The notes under the pieces were generated by a model, which saw only the letters and a program-made list of their open reading frames with translations, ran no database searches and had not been told where the DNA came from. Below, one piece after another: positions 8,154 to 14,904 of a stretch of DNA of 18,677 bases. The DNA comes from Nitratiruptor sp. (GTDB lineage Bacteria; Campylobacterota; Campylobacteria; Campylobacterales; Nitratiruptoraceae), in assembly GCA_015494595.1 (NCBI GenBank), contig WGAX01000016.1:1-18677 (forward strand), read 5' to 3'. The position numbers and the translations under genes were made by a program. Every line of letters starts with the position of its first letter. The first letter of the stretch is position 1.

Positions 8154-8163
8154 AAGGATAGTA

Positions 8164-8745
8164 ATGAAAAGAGGATTAACTACTAAGATAATTGCAGGAG
8201 AATATAAAGGTAAAAAGATAGCTTTGCCAGACAAAGAGGTTACCAGAAGCTCTAAAAATATGCTTAGAGAAGCCCTTTTTAATATTTTGCAGTTTGATAT
8301 AGTAGATAAAAATTTTGTAGAGGTGTTTGGAGGGAGCGGTAGCGTTGGTTTGGAGGCTTTAAGTAGAGGAGCTAAAAAGATCTATTTTATTGAAAAGCAT
8401 CCCAACTCTTATAAAGTGCTGCAAAATAATATCCAAAGTTTAGATAGCTTGAGGTGCAAACTCTACTTTGGTGATGCATTTGAAGCTATTTGGGATATAG
8501 TAGAGGATTTAAAGGTTAAAAAGCAAAGAGCCTATTTTTATTTCGATCCCCCTTTTGCTATCCGAGAGGGGTTTGAAAATATTTATGATGAGGTGAAGAG
8601 TTTAATTAAAAAGCTTCCAAAGGAGGTGGTAGAGGCTGTGATTATTGAGCATATGAGTAAATTTGATTTTGGGGAGCAAATTGGGAGTTTTGAGCGTTAT
8701 AAAAAGAGAAAATTTGGAAAAAGCTCACTAAGTTTTTATCGATGA
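8164..8745 (+). CDS. rsmD: 16S rRNA (guanine966-N2)-methyltransferase RsmD
   Basis: Rossmann-fold methyltransferase (193 aa) that modifies G966 of 16S rRNA on the 30S subunit, using S-adenosylmethionine. The N-terminus (GLTTKIIAGEYKGKKIALPD) and TRSSKNMLREALFNIL are characteristic of RsmD. The SAM-binding motif is VEVFGGSGSVGLEAL (52-66), the acidic end of strand 2 is FIEKHP, and the catalytic motif DPPF is at 128-131. Length matches the family. The ribosome binding site is AAAGGA. The stop overlaps the start of the ABC permease gene by four bases, so it heads a four-gene run with genes of unrelated or unknown function. Confidence 0.93.
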   Translation: MKRGLTTKIIAGEYKGKKIALPDKEVTRSSKNMLREALFNILQFDIVDKNFVEVFGGSGSVGLEALSRGAKKIYFIEKHPNSYKVLQNNIQSLDSLRCKLYFGDAFEAIWDIVEDLKVKKQRAYFYFDPPFAIREGFENIYDEVKSLIKKLPKEVVEAVIIEHMSKFDFGEQIGSFERYKKRKFGKSSLSFYR

Positions 8746-9536
8746 GAGTTAGTGTAGTTATATTAGTATCCATTGTGCTGTTGAGTTTTTTTGGAGGATT
8801 TTTCTATAATGCTTCTCCTTATGCTCTTAATCCTGATGCTATTTTACTGCCTCCTTCACTACAACACCCCTTTGGCACAGATAGGCTTGGCAGGGATCTG
8901 CTAGCTAGAGTGATAGAGGGAGGAAAAAACTCCTTGATTATTGGGGTTGGTAGTGCGGTTATTGCTTCTCTTATTGGATTGATTGTGGGAGTAAGTGCTG
9001 GCTTTTTTAGAGGGGTTGTGGATAAAGCTTTTGTAGTCATAGTGGATCTCTTTTTGACTTTTCCAACATTTTTTCTGCTTTTAGCATTAGTTAGCTATAT
9101 ACAAGCCTCATCATTGGTGTTGATTATTGTGATCTCTCTTACCGGATGGATGGGGAGTGCTAGGATGATAAGAAGTGAGAGCTTTGCTATTGCTAAAAAG
9201 CCTTTTATTAAGATTTTGCAGATTGCAAACTATCCATCTTACAAGATAATTTTTAAATATTTTACTCCTCTTATTGCGCCTATATTTTTTATTAGTTTTA
9301 CATTTGGAGTAGGGGGAGCTATTTTGGCTGAGTCGGGACTTAGCTTTTTGGGACTGGGGGTATTGCCTCCTCAAATGAGCTGGGGCTCAATTTTAAGTGA
9401 AGGAAAAGAGGTTATAGATATTGCCTGGTGGGTAAGTTTTTTTCCAGGATTTATGATCTTTTTGGTAACCTATTCTCTTATTAGTATAAGTGACTATTTA
9501 CAGAAACTGACCAATAAGAAAGAGAGAGTGTTATGA
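8742..9536 (+). CDS. DppC/OppC-type ABC transporter permease, lone gene
   Basis: Inner-membrane permease (264 aa) of the peptide/nickel (DppC/OppC) ABC importer family. The family block HPFGTDRLGRDLLARVI is at 42-58 and GLSFLGLGVLPPQMSWGSIL at 199-218. About six membrane segments are visible (about 4-24, 64-90, 97-120, 122-140, 180-205, 228-250). The EAA loop that docks the ATPase should lie near residues 148-165, but the Glu-Ala-Ala and Gly positions read Lys-Ile-Leu and Asn, so it is degenerate. No ATPase, substrate-binding protein or DppB partner is nearby; they must be elsewhere if the transporter works. The substrate is unknown. The start overlaps the rsmD stop (ATGA). Confidence 0.87.
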   Translation: MRVSVVILVSIVLLSFFGGFFYNASPYALNPDAILLPPSLQHPFGTDRLGRDLLARVIEGGKNSLIIGVGSAVIASLIGLIVGVSAGFFRGVVDKAFVVIVDLFLTFPTFFLLLALVSYIQASSLVLIIVISLTGWMGSARMIRSESFAIAKKPFIKILQIANYPSYKIIFKYFTPLIAPIFFISFTFGVGGAILAESGLSFLGLGVLPPQMSWGSILSEGKEVIDIAWWVSFFPGFMIFLVTYSLISISDYLQKLTNKKERVL

Positions 9537-9775
9537 GCTTTTTAGAAAAAGTTAATGTTACAAAACCTTTAAAGCGGAAAATTGTATCTGCTATAGAAAA
9601 AAGAGTAGAAAAGAGAGTTGCTGCACGATTGGCTCAACATCATTTAAGCTTAGATGAATTTAATGAGCAGGAGTTGGCAATTATTTATGAGGATGAGCGC
9701 CAAAAGCTTTATGATGATCTTAAAGCTAAAGGACTATTTGCTCTACTTGCTGCTTTAGGTATCTCACTCTTTTAG
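9533..9775 (+). CDS. uncharacterised 80-aa protein
   Basis: A short protein I do not recognise. The ATG overlaps the permease stop codon by four bases, which supports it as a real gene. Residues 1-35 are strongly basic (many Lys and Arg in the pattern KRKIVSAIEKRVEKRVAARL), 36-63 are acidic and helix-like, and 67-80 form a short hydrophobic C-terminal tail (LFALLAALGISLF) that might associate with the membrane. There are no cysteines, metal sites or known motifs. Being coupled to the permease and the next membrane protein suggests a shared role, but that is speculation. Confidence 0.7.
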   Translation: MSFLEKVNVTKPLKRKIVSAIEKRVEKRVAARLAQHHLSLDEFNEQELAIIYEDERQKLYDDLKAKGLFALLAALGISLF

Positions 9776-9784
9776 GGATAGAGT

Positions 9785-10147
9785 ATGTTTCGTCAAATTA
9801 AATCTGCAATTATTTGGGCATATATCTACCGTTTTCGCATACTTTTGTTTAAGATTCTTATAGCTTTTGTTATTGCTCTTATTATTGAATATGTGTATAG
9901 AGATATTATAGAATTTTTGCAGGTATCAAAACAGATCGAATTTTTACTCTATATATTGGTGGTGAAATGGTTACTGCTTTTAGCGATAGTACTCTATCTA
10001 TTTTTTAGTATTTATCAAGTTTTTAAAAAGCAAAAAGATGAGCATACTATGAAACATAATAAGAAGAAGGAAATTCTGCATAAGAAACAGTTGCCATTGA
10101 CTGCAGAGCAAATTATACAGCAGAAGTTAAAACAGCGAAAAAGATAG
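9785..10147 (+). CDS. uncharacterised small membrane protein (120 aa)
   Basis: Not recognised. A basic start is followed by a hydrophobic helix at about 19-37, a second hydrophobic region at about 52-80 long enough for one membrane span and its flank, and then a highly charged Lys-rich C-terminal tail (about 81-120) that contains LPLTAEQIIQQKLKQRKR. By the positive-inside rule both ends should be cytoplasmic. It starts 9 bases after the 80-aa gene, with AGGGATAGAG upstream as ribosome binding site, and ends 3 bases before the kdsB stop on the other strand. It is probably the last gene of the rsmD run. Confidence 0.72.
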   Translation: MFRQIKSAIIWAYIYRFRILLFKILIAFVIALIIEYVYRDIIEFLQVSKQIEFLLYILVVKWLLLLAIVLYLFFSIYQVFKKQKDEHTMKHNKKKEILHKKQLPLTAEQIIQQKLKQRKR

Positions 10148-10150
10148 TGT

Positions 10151-10870
10151 TTATGACTTTATGTGATGAGGTATCTTTTTCAGATCTTCTATGGTATCAA
10201 TGCCGATGCTATTTGAGTTGACTTGTTGCATAGCTATTTTATAACCATGATAGAGTGCTCGTAATTGCTCTAATTTTTCGATTTCCTCAAGAGGAGCGCT
10301 TTGTAATGTGCAAAATCTATTGAGCATCTTTTTTGAATATCCATACATGCCTAAGTGGATATTGATTGTTTTTATTTCTTGACGAGGGTAAGGGATAAGA
10401 GAGCGAGAGAAGTAGAGGGCATAGTTTGCATTATCTAATACCACTTTGACATTGTGAGGATTATTTGTTTGTGAAAAGGGAATCTTTTTGTATAAACTAC
10501 ACATCATAACATCTGAGTTATCTTTGTGTTTTTGTGTGAGGTTATAGAGAGCTTTTATAACTTCAGGCTCAATAAATGGCTCATCTGCTTGAATGTTAAT
10601 GATAATTTCTTGCTCATCTACTCCTAATATTGTGGCAGCTTCATTAATTCTATCGGTACCGCTTTGATGATGAGGACTTGTTAGAACCGCTTTGAATTTA
10701 AATTGATTTGCTATATTTATAACTTCCTTGCTGTCTGTGGCGATAATGACATTTTCTTCTACTTTTTGAGCTTGCATTGCTGTTTGTATGACCATTGGAA
10801 TTCCATGGATAGGATAGAGGACTTTTTTAGGGAAGCGTGTTGACGCCAATCTAGCGGGGATTATTATCAT
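10151..10870 (-). CDS. kdsB: 3-deoxy-manno-octulosonate cytidylyltransferase (CMP-KDO synthetase)
   Basis: Activates KDO with CTP to give CMP-KDO for the inner core of lipopolysaccharide, in the cytoplasm. The 239-aa length fits. The nucleotide-binding start IIPARLASTRFPKK is at about residues 3-16, the ATDS block near 45, SGTDRI near 69 and QADEPF near 94, all typical of KdsB. GYSKKMLNRF followed by LEEIEKLEQLRALYHG near the C-terminus is also family-typical. It is a single gene, convergent with the small membrane gene and divergent from the methyltransferase gene. It shows that the organism makes KDO-containing LPS. Confidence 0.95.
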   Translation of the reverse strand: MIIIPARLASTRFPKKVLYPIHGIPMVIQTAMQAQKVEENVIIATDSKEVINIANQFKFKAVLTSPHHQSGTDRINEAATILGVDEQEIIINIQADEPFIEPEVIKALYNLTQKHKDNSDVMMCSLYKKIPFSQTNNPHNVKVVLDNANYALYFSRSLIPYPRQEIKTINIHLGMYGYSKKMLNRFCTLQSAPLEEIEKLEQLRALYHGYKIAMQQVNSNSIGIDTIEDLKKIPHHIKS

Positions 10871-10887
10871 ATAACCTCTTTTTTAGA

Positions 10888-10893
10888 TAAAAT
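10888..10893 (+). promoter_or_regulatory. candidate -10 box for the methyltransferase operon
   Basis: TAAAAT on the plus strand, preceded by AGA, places a start near 10900, about 15 bases before the ATG at 10915, with AAAGGG as ribosome binding site. Its last two bases are shared with the kdsB -10 box on the opposite strand. It lacks the TG of an extended -10, so it is weaker than the kdsB candidate. Confidence 0.35.
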
Positions 10894-10900
10894 TATAGCA
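10892..10900 (-). promoter_or_regulatory. candidate extended -10 promoter for kdsB
   Basis: TGCTATAAT on the minus strand is a perfect extended -10 element, identical to the one before the yqeY-type gene (14461-14469) and also preceded by TT. A start near 10885 leaves a leader of about 15 bases with AGAGG as ribosome binding site. Confidence 0.5.
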
Positions 10901-10914
10901 AATAAAGGGTTTAA

Positions 10915-11613
10915 ATGATTATTTATCAACCAAATCAGGGGTATTGTTATAATAGTGATACTATCTTTTTATATGATTTTATTTCTCGTTTTCCTTTAAA
11001 AGGAGATGTTTTAGATGTAGGTACAGGCTCTGGTATTTTAGCCTTGCTGATTGCGAGAGATTTTGAATATGTCAATGTTAGTGCAGTAGAGATGCAAAAG
11101 CATTTCATAGAGTTTGCCCACCGTAATAGTATAGTAAATAGAAAAGATATTGCTCTATATTTTGGAGATTTTTTGCATATAAGTTTTGAGAAGAAATTTG
11201 ATTTTTTAGTTTCAAATCCTCCTTTTTATCATGAAAATGTTTTAAGAAGTAAGGATAGAAGGGTAGATATTGCTCGTTATAGTAGACATTTACCATTTGA
11301 GGGTTTTTTACAAAAAGCAAATAGAATACTCAAGCCTAAAGGAGGAGTGATATTTTGTTATGATGCTAAGCAAATTCAGGATATAATATACTATTTGACT
11401 TGTTATAAGTTTAGAATAGAGAAGATGCGTTTTGTACATCCTTATAAGAACAAAGCTGCATCTTTAGTGATGATTTATGCCAAAAAAGGCTCAAAATCTT
11501 TGTTACAGACTATGGAGCCTTTAATAGTATTTAATGATAGTGGAAAATATAGAAAAGAGATAGAAAAAATTTTTGAAAGAGTAGGGGTACATAGTATCAA
11601 ATGCGAGATCTAA
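10915..11613 (+). CDS. TrmN6/YfiC-family methyltransferase (probable tRNA adenine-N6 methyltransferase)
   Basis: A 232-aa class I SAM-dependent methyltransferase. The start YQPNQGYCYNSDTIFLYDF resembles the GFRFTTDT-type opening of TrmN6/YfiC, which methylates A37 of tRNA-Val. The SAM motif is DVGTGSG (34-40) and the catalytic N6-adenine motif is NPPF (101-104). The NPPF motif and the absence of a separate target-recognition domain favour RNA over DNA as substrate. The last 13 bases overlap the start of the YkgJ-type gene. The exact tRNA target cannot be told from sequence. Confidence 0.82.
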   Translation: MIIYQPNQGYCYNSDTIFLYDFISRFPLKGDVLDVGTGSGILALLIARDFEYVNVSAVEMQKHFIEFAHRNSIVNRKDIALYFGDFLHISFEKKFDFLVSNPPFYHENVLRSKDRRVDIARYSRHLPFEGFLQKANRILKPKGGVIFCYDAKQIQDIIYYLTCYKFRIEKMRFVHPYKNKAASLVMIYAKKGSKSLLQTMEPLIVFNDSGKYRKEIEKIFERVGVHSIKCEI

Positions 11614-11984
11614 TAAAAAAAGATGGGTTTATATTTGCCTTTGATCCTCAGGCTTGTTTTTCTTGTAATGGAGCTTGTTGTAGAGGAGAGAGTGGAGTTG
11701 TGTGGTTGAAAAAAAAGGATGTAGAAAATATAGCAAAGTATCTGGGTATAACAGAAAAGTCTTTCTTACAAGAATATTGTAAGAAAGAAAGATATAGTTA
11801 TACTTTAAAAGAGTTAAAAAGAAAAGGGGAATATTTTTGTGTTTTTTTTGAAGAGGGAAAAGGGTGTCAAATCTATCCTGCTCGACCAAAACAGTGTAAA
11901 GATTATCCTTTTTGGGAGCGTTATAAAGATAAAAACTATATTGATGAGGTATGTAAGGAATGCAAAGGTATATTGCTACCATAG
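11601..11984 (+). CDS. YkgJ-family cysteine-cluster protein
   Basis: A 127-aa protein of the YkgJ (CxxCxxxCC) family, thought to bind zinc or an iron-sulfur cluster; the function is not established. Cysteines visible: C19, C22, C26 and C27 in the signature, then C60, C80, C89, C99, C118 and C121. The block GCQIYPARPKQCKDYPFW (88-105) is characteristic of the family. It is cytoplasmic, without signal or membrane segment. It overlaps the methyltransferase gene by 13 bases and the following lipoprotein gene by 25 bases, so it belongs to a tightly coupled chain. Confidence 0.88.
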   Translation: MRDLIKKDGFIFAFDPQACFSCNGACCRGESGVVWLKKKDVENIAKYLGITEKSFLQEYCKKERYSYTLKELKRKGEYFCVFFEEGKGCQIYPARPKQCKDYPFWERYKDKNYIDEVCKECKGILLP

Positions 11985-13213
11985 TTTTATTAATGTTATT
12001 AACAGGCTGTAGTATAAAACATTTTCACTCTACTTATAAAAGTAGCAGTGTTGATGAATTGCTGTTAGAAGCACAACTGTTAGCATCTCAAAAATTGTAT
12101 ACATTGGCAAATAAGTACTATCAAAAGGTATATGAGCTAACAAAAGAGCCAGTTATTTTAGAGGAAATGATAGAGAATAGTTATTTAGCTCATAATTTTG
12201 AAGAGGCTATGAAATTAGCCAAAGATGCTATAAGAATATATCCTACAAGAAAAAAGTTTTATGAATTATTAGCCACTATTTATCTTGCTAAGAAAGAATA
12301 TAAGAAAGCAAATTATTATATTAATAAAGCTATTAAATTAAAACCTTCTGCAAAGGATTATGAGTTTTTAGCTTCTATATATCTTATTCAAAAGCGTTAT
12401 CCTTTGGCTTTGAAATATTATAAGAGTGCTTATATCTTACAGCCGTCAGCAAAAAATGTAAATGCCATTGCTTATATAATGTTTTTTTATTTGGATAAAC
12501 GAAAAGATGCGATTGCCTATTTAGAGACTCATACAAGGATATATGGATGTCAAAAGAGTGTATGTCATACCCTTGCCTCTTTTTATAGTCTTCTTAATAA
12601 TCTTGATGGTTTAGTTTCTGTTTATAAGAGACTTTATAAGAAATATAAGGAAGAAGTGTATGCAAAAAAGGTATTCCAGTTTCTTGTTTATAGTAAGAAA
12701 TATAAGGAAGCAGAAGAATGGGCAAGGTTTGTTGATAATAAAGAATGGTTATTGCTAATTTATCGTAAGAAAAGAGATTTTCATAAAGCTTTTGAGATAG
12801 CAATGGAACTTTATAAGGAAAAAAAAGATCCAAAATTTCTTGCTCAAGCTGCTATTTTTGAGTTTGAAGGAGCAAAAAATAAAAATAAGAAGCTTTTAAA
12901 AAGTGTAGCTTCAAAACTTGAAACTGCCATCCGTACACTTAAAGATCCTGTCTATTTAAATTATCTTGGTTATCTTTATATTGACTATGATATGGATGTA
13001 AAAAAAGGGATAGAGCTTGTCAAAGAGGCTTTAAAAAAAGAGCCAAATTCTCCTTACTATTTGGACTCTTTAGCGTGGGGATATTATAAGATTGGAAAGT
13101 GTAAAGAAGCATTAAAAATAATAAAAAAAGTTTATAATAATCTTCATTTGCAAGAAGATGAAATAAAATTACATTTGCAAAAAATTCAAGAGTGTGTAAA
13201 GGAAAAACATTGA
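11960..13213 (+). CDS. TPR-repeat lipoprotein
   Basis: A 417-aa lipoprotein with many tetratricopeptide repeats, probably anchored in an envelope membrane facing the periplasm. The signal peptide ends in the lipobox LTGC, with Cys17 as the lipidated residue. Helical repeats of about 34 residues run from about residue 30 to the C-terminus, for example around FYELLATIYLAKKEYKKANY and the final repeat around PYYLDSLAWGYYKIGKCKEA. The start lies 25 bases inside the previous gene, with GAGG 11 bases upstream. It is notably AT-rich and Lys/Tyr-rich. TPR proteins hold partner proteins together; the partner is unknown. It overlaps the predicted trpC start by four bases. Confidence 0.87.
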   Translation: MQRYIATIVLLMLLTGCSIKHFHSTYKSSSVDELLLEAQLLASQKLYTLANKYYQKVYELTKEPVILEEMIENSYLAHNFEEAMKLAKDAIRIYPTRKKFYELLATIYLAKKEYKKANYYINKAIKLKPSAKDYEFLASIYLIQKRYPLALKYYKSAYILQPSAKNVNAIAYIMFFYLDKRKDAIAYLETHTRIYGCQKSVCHTLASFYSLLNNLDGLVSVYKRLYKKYKEEVYAKKVFQFLVYSKKYKEAEEWARFVDNKEWLLLIYRKKRDFHKAFEIAMELYKEKKDPKFLAQAAIFEFEGAKNKNKKLLKSVASKLETAIRTLKDPVYLNYLGYLYIDYDMDVKKGIELVKEALKKEPNSPYYLDSLAWGYYKIGKCKEALKIIKKVYNNLHLQEDEIKLHLQKIQECVKEKH

Positions 13214-14010
13214 TACTTGATGAGATTCTTACAAAGACAAGAGAGGAAGTGGAGAAGCGTAAAAAGGAGTTTCCTTTAGAGTGGTTGGGTAGGAGTTTAG
13301 CATATAATCCTTTTGTTCCTAGACCTGTAGAAGAAGCATTGCGTAGTAGCTCTTTGGATCCTTATAAAATAATTGCAGAAGTTAAAAAGGCTAGTCCAAG
13401 TAAAGGCATAATTCGTAAAGATTTTGATCCTATTGCAATAGCTAAAGCGTACCAAAAGGGTGGGGCAAATGCTTTATCGGTTCTTACAGAGCCTTTTTTC
13501 TTTCAGGGTAATATTGAGTATCTTACCCAAATTCGCCGTTATGTGCCTATGCCTCTTTTAAGAAAAGATTTTATTATAGATAAATATCAGTTGGTAGAAG
13601 CTCTTGTTTATGGGGCAGATTTTGTACTTCTTATTGCTAAAGCCTTGAGCAGAAAAGAGCTAAAAAGCCTCTTGGAATATACTTGGCATTTAGGAATGGA
13701 GGCACTTGTTGAAATTCATGATAAAAAGGATCTTGTAAAAGCTGTTTTTGCAGGGGCTAATATTATTGGTATTAATCATAGAAACTTAGAGACTTTTGAG
13801 GTAGATATAGGTTTAAGTGAGCAGTTGGTACCCCTTATTCCAAAGGGTAAAATTATAGTAGCAGAGAGTGGAATAAACTCCTTTGAGCAAGTTGAGCATC
13901 TTCACTCTTTAGGAGTAGATGCTTTCTTAATAGGAGAGCATTTTATGAAACAAAAGGATATAGCTGCAGAAGTTAAAAAATTAAAGGGAATTAAGGAAGA
14001 AGCTCCTTAA
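13210..14010 (+). CDS. trpC: indole-3-glycerol phosphate synthase
   Basis: Converts carboxyphenylamino-deoxyribulose phosphate to indole-3-glycerol phosphate in tryptophan synthesis; a cytoplasmic TIM barrel. I chose TTG 13210: it gives MILDEILTKTREEVEKRK, a normal TrpC start, has AAGGA 6-7 bases upstream, and forms a TTGA overlap with the preceding stop. A GTG at 13192 is in frame but would add six unlikely residues. With the TTG start (266 aa) conserved blocks are EVKKASPSKG (about 57-66), LLRKDFIID, GINHRNLETF and the phosphate-binding AESGI...GAFLIGE-like end (VDAFLIGEHFM). All catalytic blocks are present. No other trp gene is nearby, so it is an isolated pathway gene. Confidence 0.95.
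   Translation: MILDEILTKTREEVEKRKKEFPLEWLGRSLAYNPFVPRPVEEALRSSSLDPYKIIAEVKKASPSKGIIRKDFDPIAIAKAYQKGGANALSVLTEPFFFQGNIEYLTQIRRYVPMPLLRKDFIIDKYQLVEALVYGADFVLLIAKALSRKELKSLLEYTWHLGMEALVEIHDKKDLVKAVFAGANIIGINHRNLETFEVDIGLSEQLVPLIPKGKIIVAESGINSFEQVEHLHSLGVDAFLIGEHFMKQKDIAAEVKKLKGIKEEAP
13991..14010. repeat. inverted repeat spanning two convergent stop codons
   Basis: TTAAGGA (13991-13997) and TCCTTAA (14004-14010) are perfect 7-base inverted arms around a 6-base loop. The right end is the trpC stop TAA; the left end is the stop TAA of the yqeY-type gene on the other strand. It could act as a weak bidirectional transcription stop, but the stem has few G:C pairs and no U-tract follows it on either strand. 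Confidence 0.45.
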
Positions 14011-14434
14011 CCTTTTGACTTATACGTCTGCCGTCAGCTTTTCCTGCTAATTTTTTTGTAGCAACTTGCATTACTTGCCCTATATCTTTTAGAGAGGAGG
14101 CTCCTACTTCTTTAATTATAGCTTGAATTTCTTCTTTTAACTCTTCATCGCTCAATTGAGCTGGCAGATAGGTTTTTAAAATTTTTGCTTCATTCATCTC
14201 TTTTTCATATAGATCTTCTCTGCCTCCCTCTTTATATTGTACTGCTGCTTCTTCCCGTTGTTTAATGCTTTTTTGTATGATTTTAAGGATCTTTTCATTA
14301 TTAAGCTCTTTTCTTAAGTCTACTTCAACCTGTTTGATGGCACTCATCAAAAAGCGTAATGTATCTCTTTTAAATGTATCTTTTTTCTTCATTGCTTCTT
14401 TAAGATCATATTGTATTTGCTCTTTAATATTCAT
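13991..14434 (-). CDS. GatB/YqeY-domain protein
   Basis: A 147-aa protein of the YqeY family, related to the tail domain of GatB, the tRNA amidotransferase subunit; its own function is not settled. The layout is typical: MNIKEQIQYDLKEAMKKKD, then RDTLRFLMSAIKQVEVDLRK (about 24-43), EEAAVQYKEGGREDL, YLPAQLSDEEL (about 89-99), and the C-terminal GKADGRRISQKVKELL. The last 20 bases overlap the end of trpC on the opposite strand. It is monocistronic, with AAGGAGCC as a strong ribosome binding site. Confidence 0.93.
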   Translation of the reverse strand: MNIKEQIQYDLKEAMKKKDTFKRDTLRFLMSAIKQVEVDLRKELNNEKILKIIQKSIKQREEAAVQYKEGGREDLYEKEMNEAKILKTYLPAQLSDEELKEEIQAIIKEVGASSLKDIGQVMQVATKKLAGKADGRRISQKVKELLP

Positions 14435-14460
14435 CAGTAGGCTCCTTTATATTTTTTGTG

Positions 14461-14469
14461 ATTATAGCA
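14461..14469 (-). promoter_or_regulatory. candidate extended -10 promoter for the yqeY-type gene
   Basis: TGCTATAAT on the minus strand, a perfect extended -10, 27 bases before the ATG. It is the same nine bases as the kdsB candidate at 10892-10900. The start site should fall near 14454, leaving about 20 bases of leader that contain AAGGAG. Confidence 0.5.
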
Positions 14470-14517
14470 AAATAAAGGAAAAATTATAGAAATATTAATA
14501 ATCAAAAAAGCTTTTTA

Positions 14518-14526
14518 TGATAAAAT
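14518..14526 (+). promoter_or_regulatory. candidate extended -10 promoter for dksA
   Basis: TGATAAAAT in front of dksA, preceded by a T-run (14512-14516), which fits the phylum's promoters that have T-tracts in place of a -35 box. The start site would be near 14533, leaving about 24 bases of leader that include GAGAGGGG as ribosome binding site. The 122-base gap to the yqeY-type gene (14435-14556) otherwise holds the palindrome AAAAAGCTTTTT at 14505-14516 and AT-rich sequence. Confidence 0.5.
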
Positions 14527-14556
14527 TCCTCAAATTTTATGAGAGGGGTGAAATAG

Positions 14557-14904
14557 ATGGAATTAAAATTTTTTGAAAAATTACTGCGTGAGCGTAAAGA
14601 GCAGATATTAAAAAATTTAAATACTTCAGTTTCAGAGATTCAAGATCTTCAGAATGTAGAGATTAATGATGATGGGGATTATGCTTCAGTATGTGCAGAT
14701 AATTTAATTGAGCAAGCTATCCATGAGCAGCAAAAAAAGGAGTTAGAAGAGATTGAATATGCTTTAAAAAAGATTCAAAATGGTGAATATGGGATTTGTG
14801 AAATGTGTGGAGAGCGTATTAAAACACTTCGACTCAAGATTAAGCCTTATGCTAAATATTGTATAGTTTGTAGAGAAATTATAGAAAAAGAGCCATCAAG
14901 ATAA
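14557..14904 (+). CDS. dksA: DksA/TraR-family transcription factor
   Basis: A 115-aa RNA polymerase secondary-channel factor, likely a partner of ppGpp in the stringent response. The coiled-coil tip carries D38-x-x-D41-x-A43 (within NDDGDYAS), matching the functional D-x-x-D-x-A of E. coli DksA. The zinc finger is C81-x2-C84 and C102-x2-C105. It is shorter than E. coli DksA (151 aa), mainly at the N-terminus, which is usual for Campylobacterota homologs. All four zinc cysteines and the tip residues are present, which favours DksA-like activity over a simple TraR remnant. The stop overlaps the start of the next small gene (TAATG). Confidence 0.9.
   Translation: MELKFFEKLLRERKEQILKNLNTSVSEIQDLQNVEINDDGDYASVCADNLIEQAIHEQQKKELEEIEYALKKIQNGEYGICEMCGERIKTLRLKIKPYAKYCIVCREIIEKEPSR

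Noticed and set aside
11960..13213. AT-rich TPR gene as horizontally acquired
   Set aside because: Neighbouring genes on that strand share the same AT-rich style and the gene is fused by overlaps into a chain with core genes; Lys/Tyr-rich TPR proteins are naturally AT-rich here.
14505..14516. Palindrome AAAAAGCTTTTT as a terminator
   Set aside because: The stem has only one G:C step and no loop, and it lies just upstream of the dksA -10, between divergent genes where no terminator is expected.
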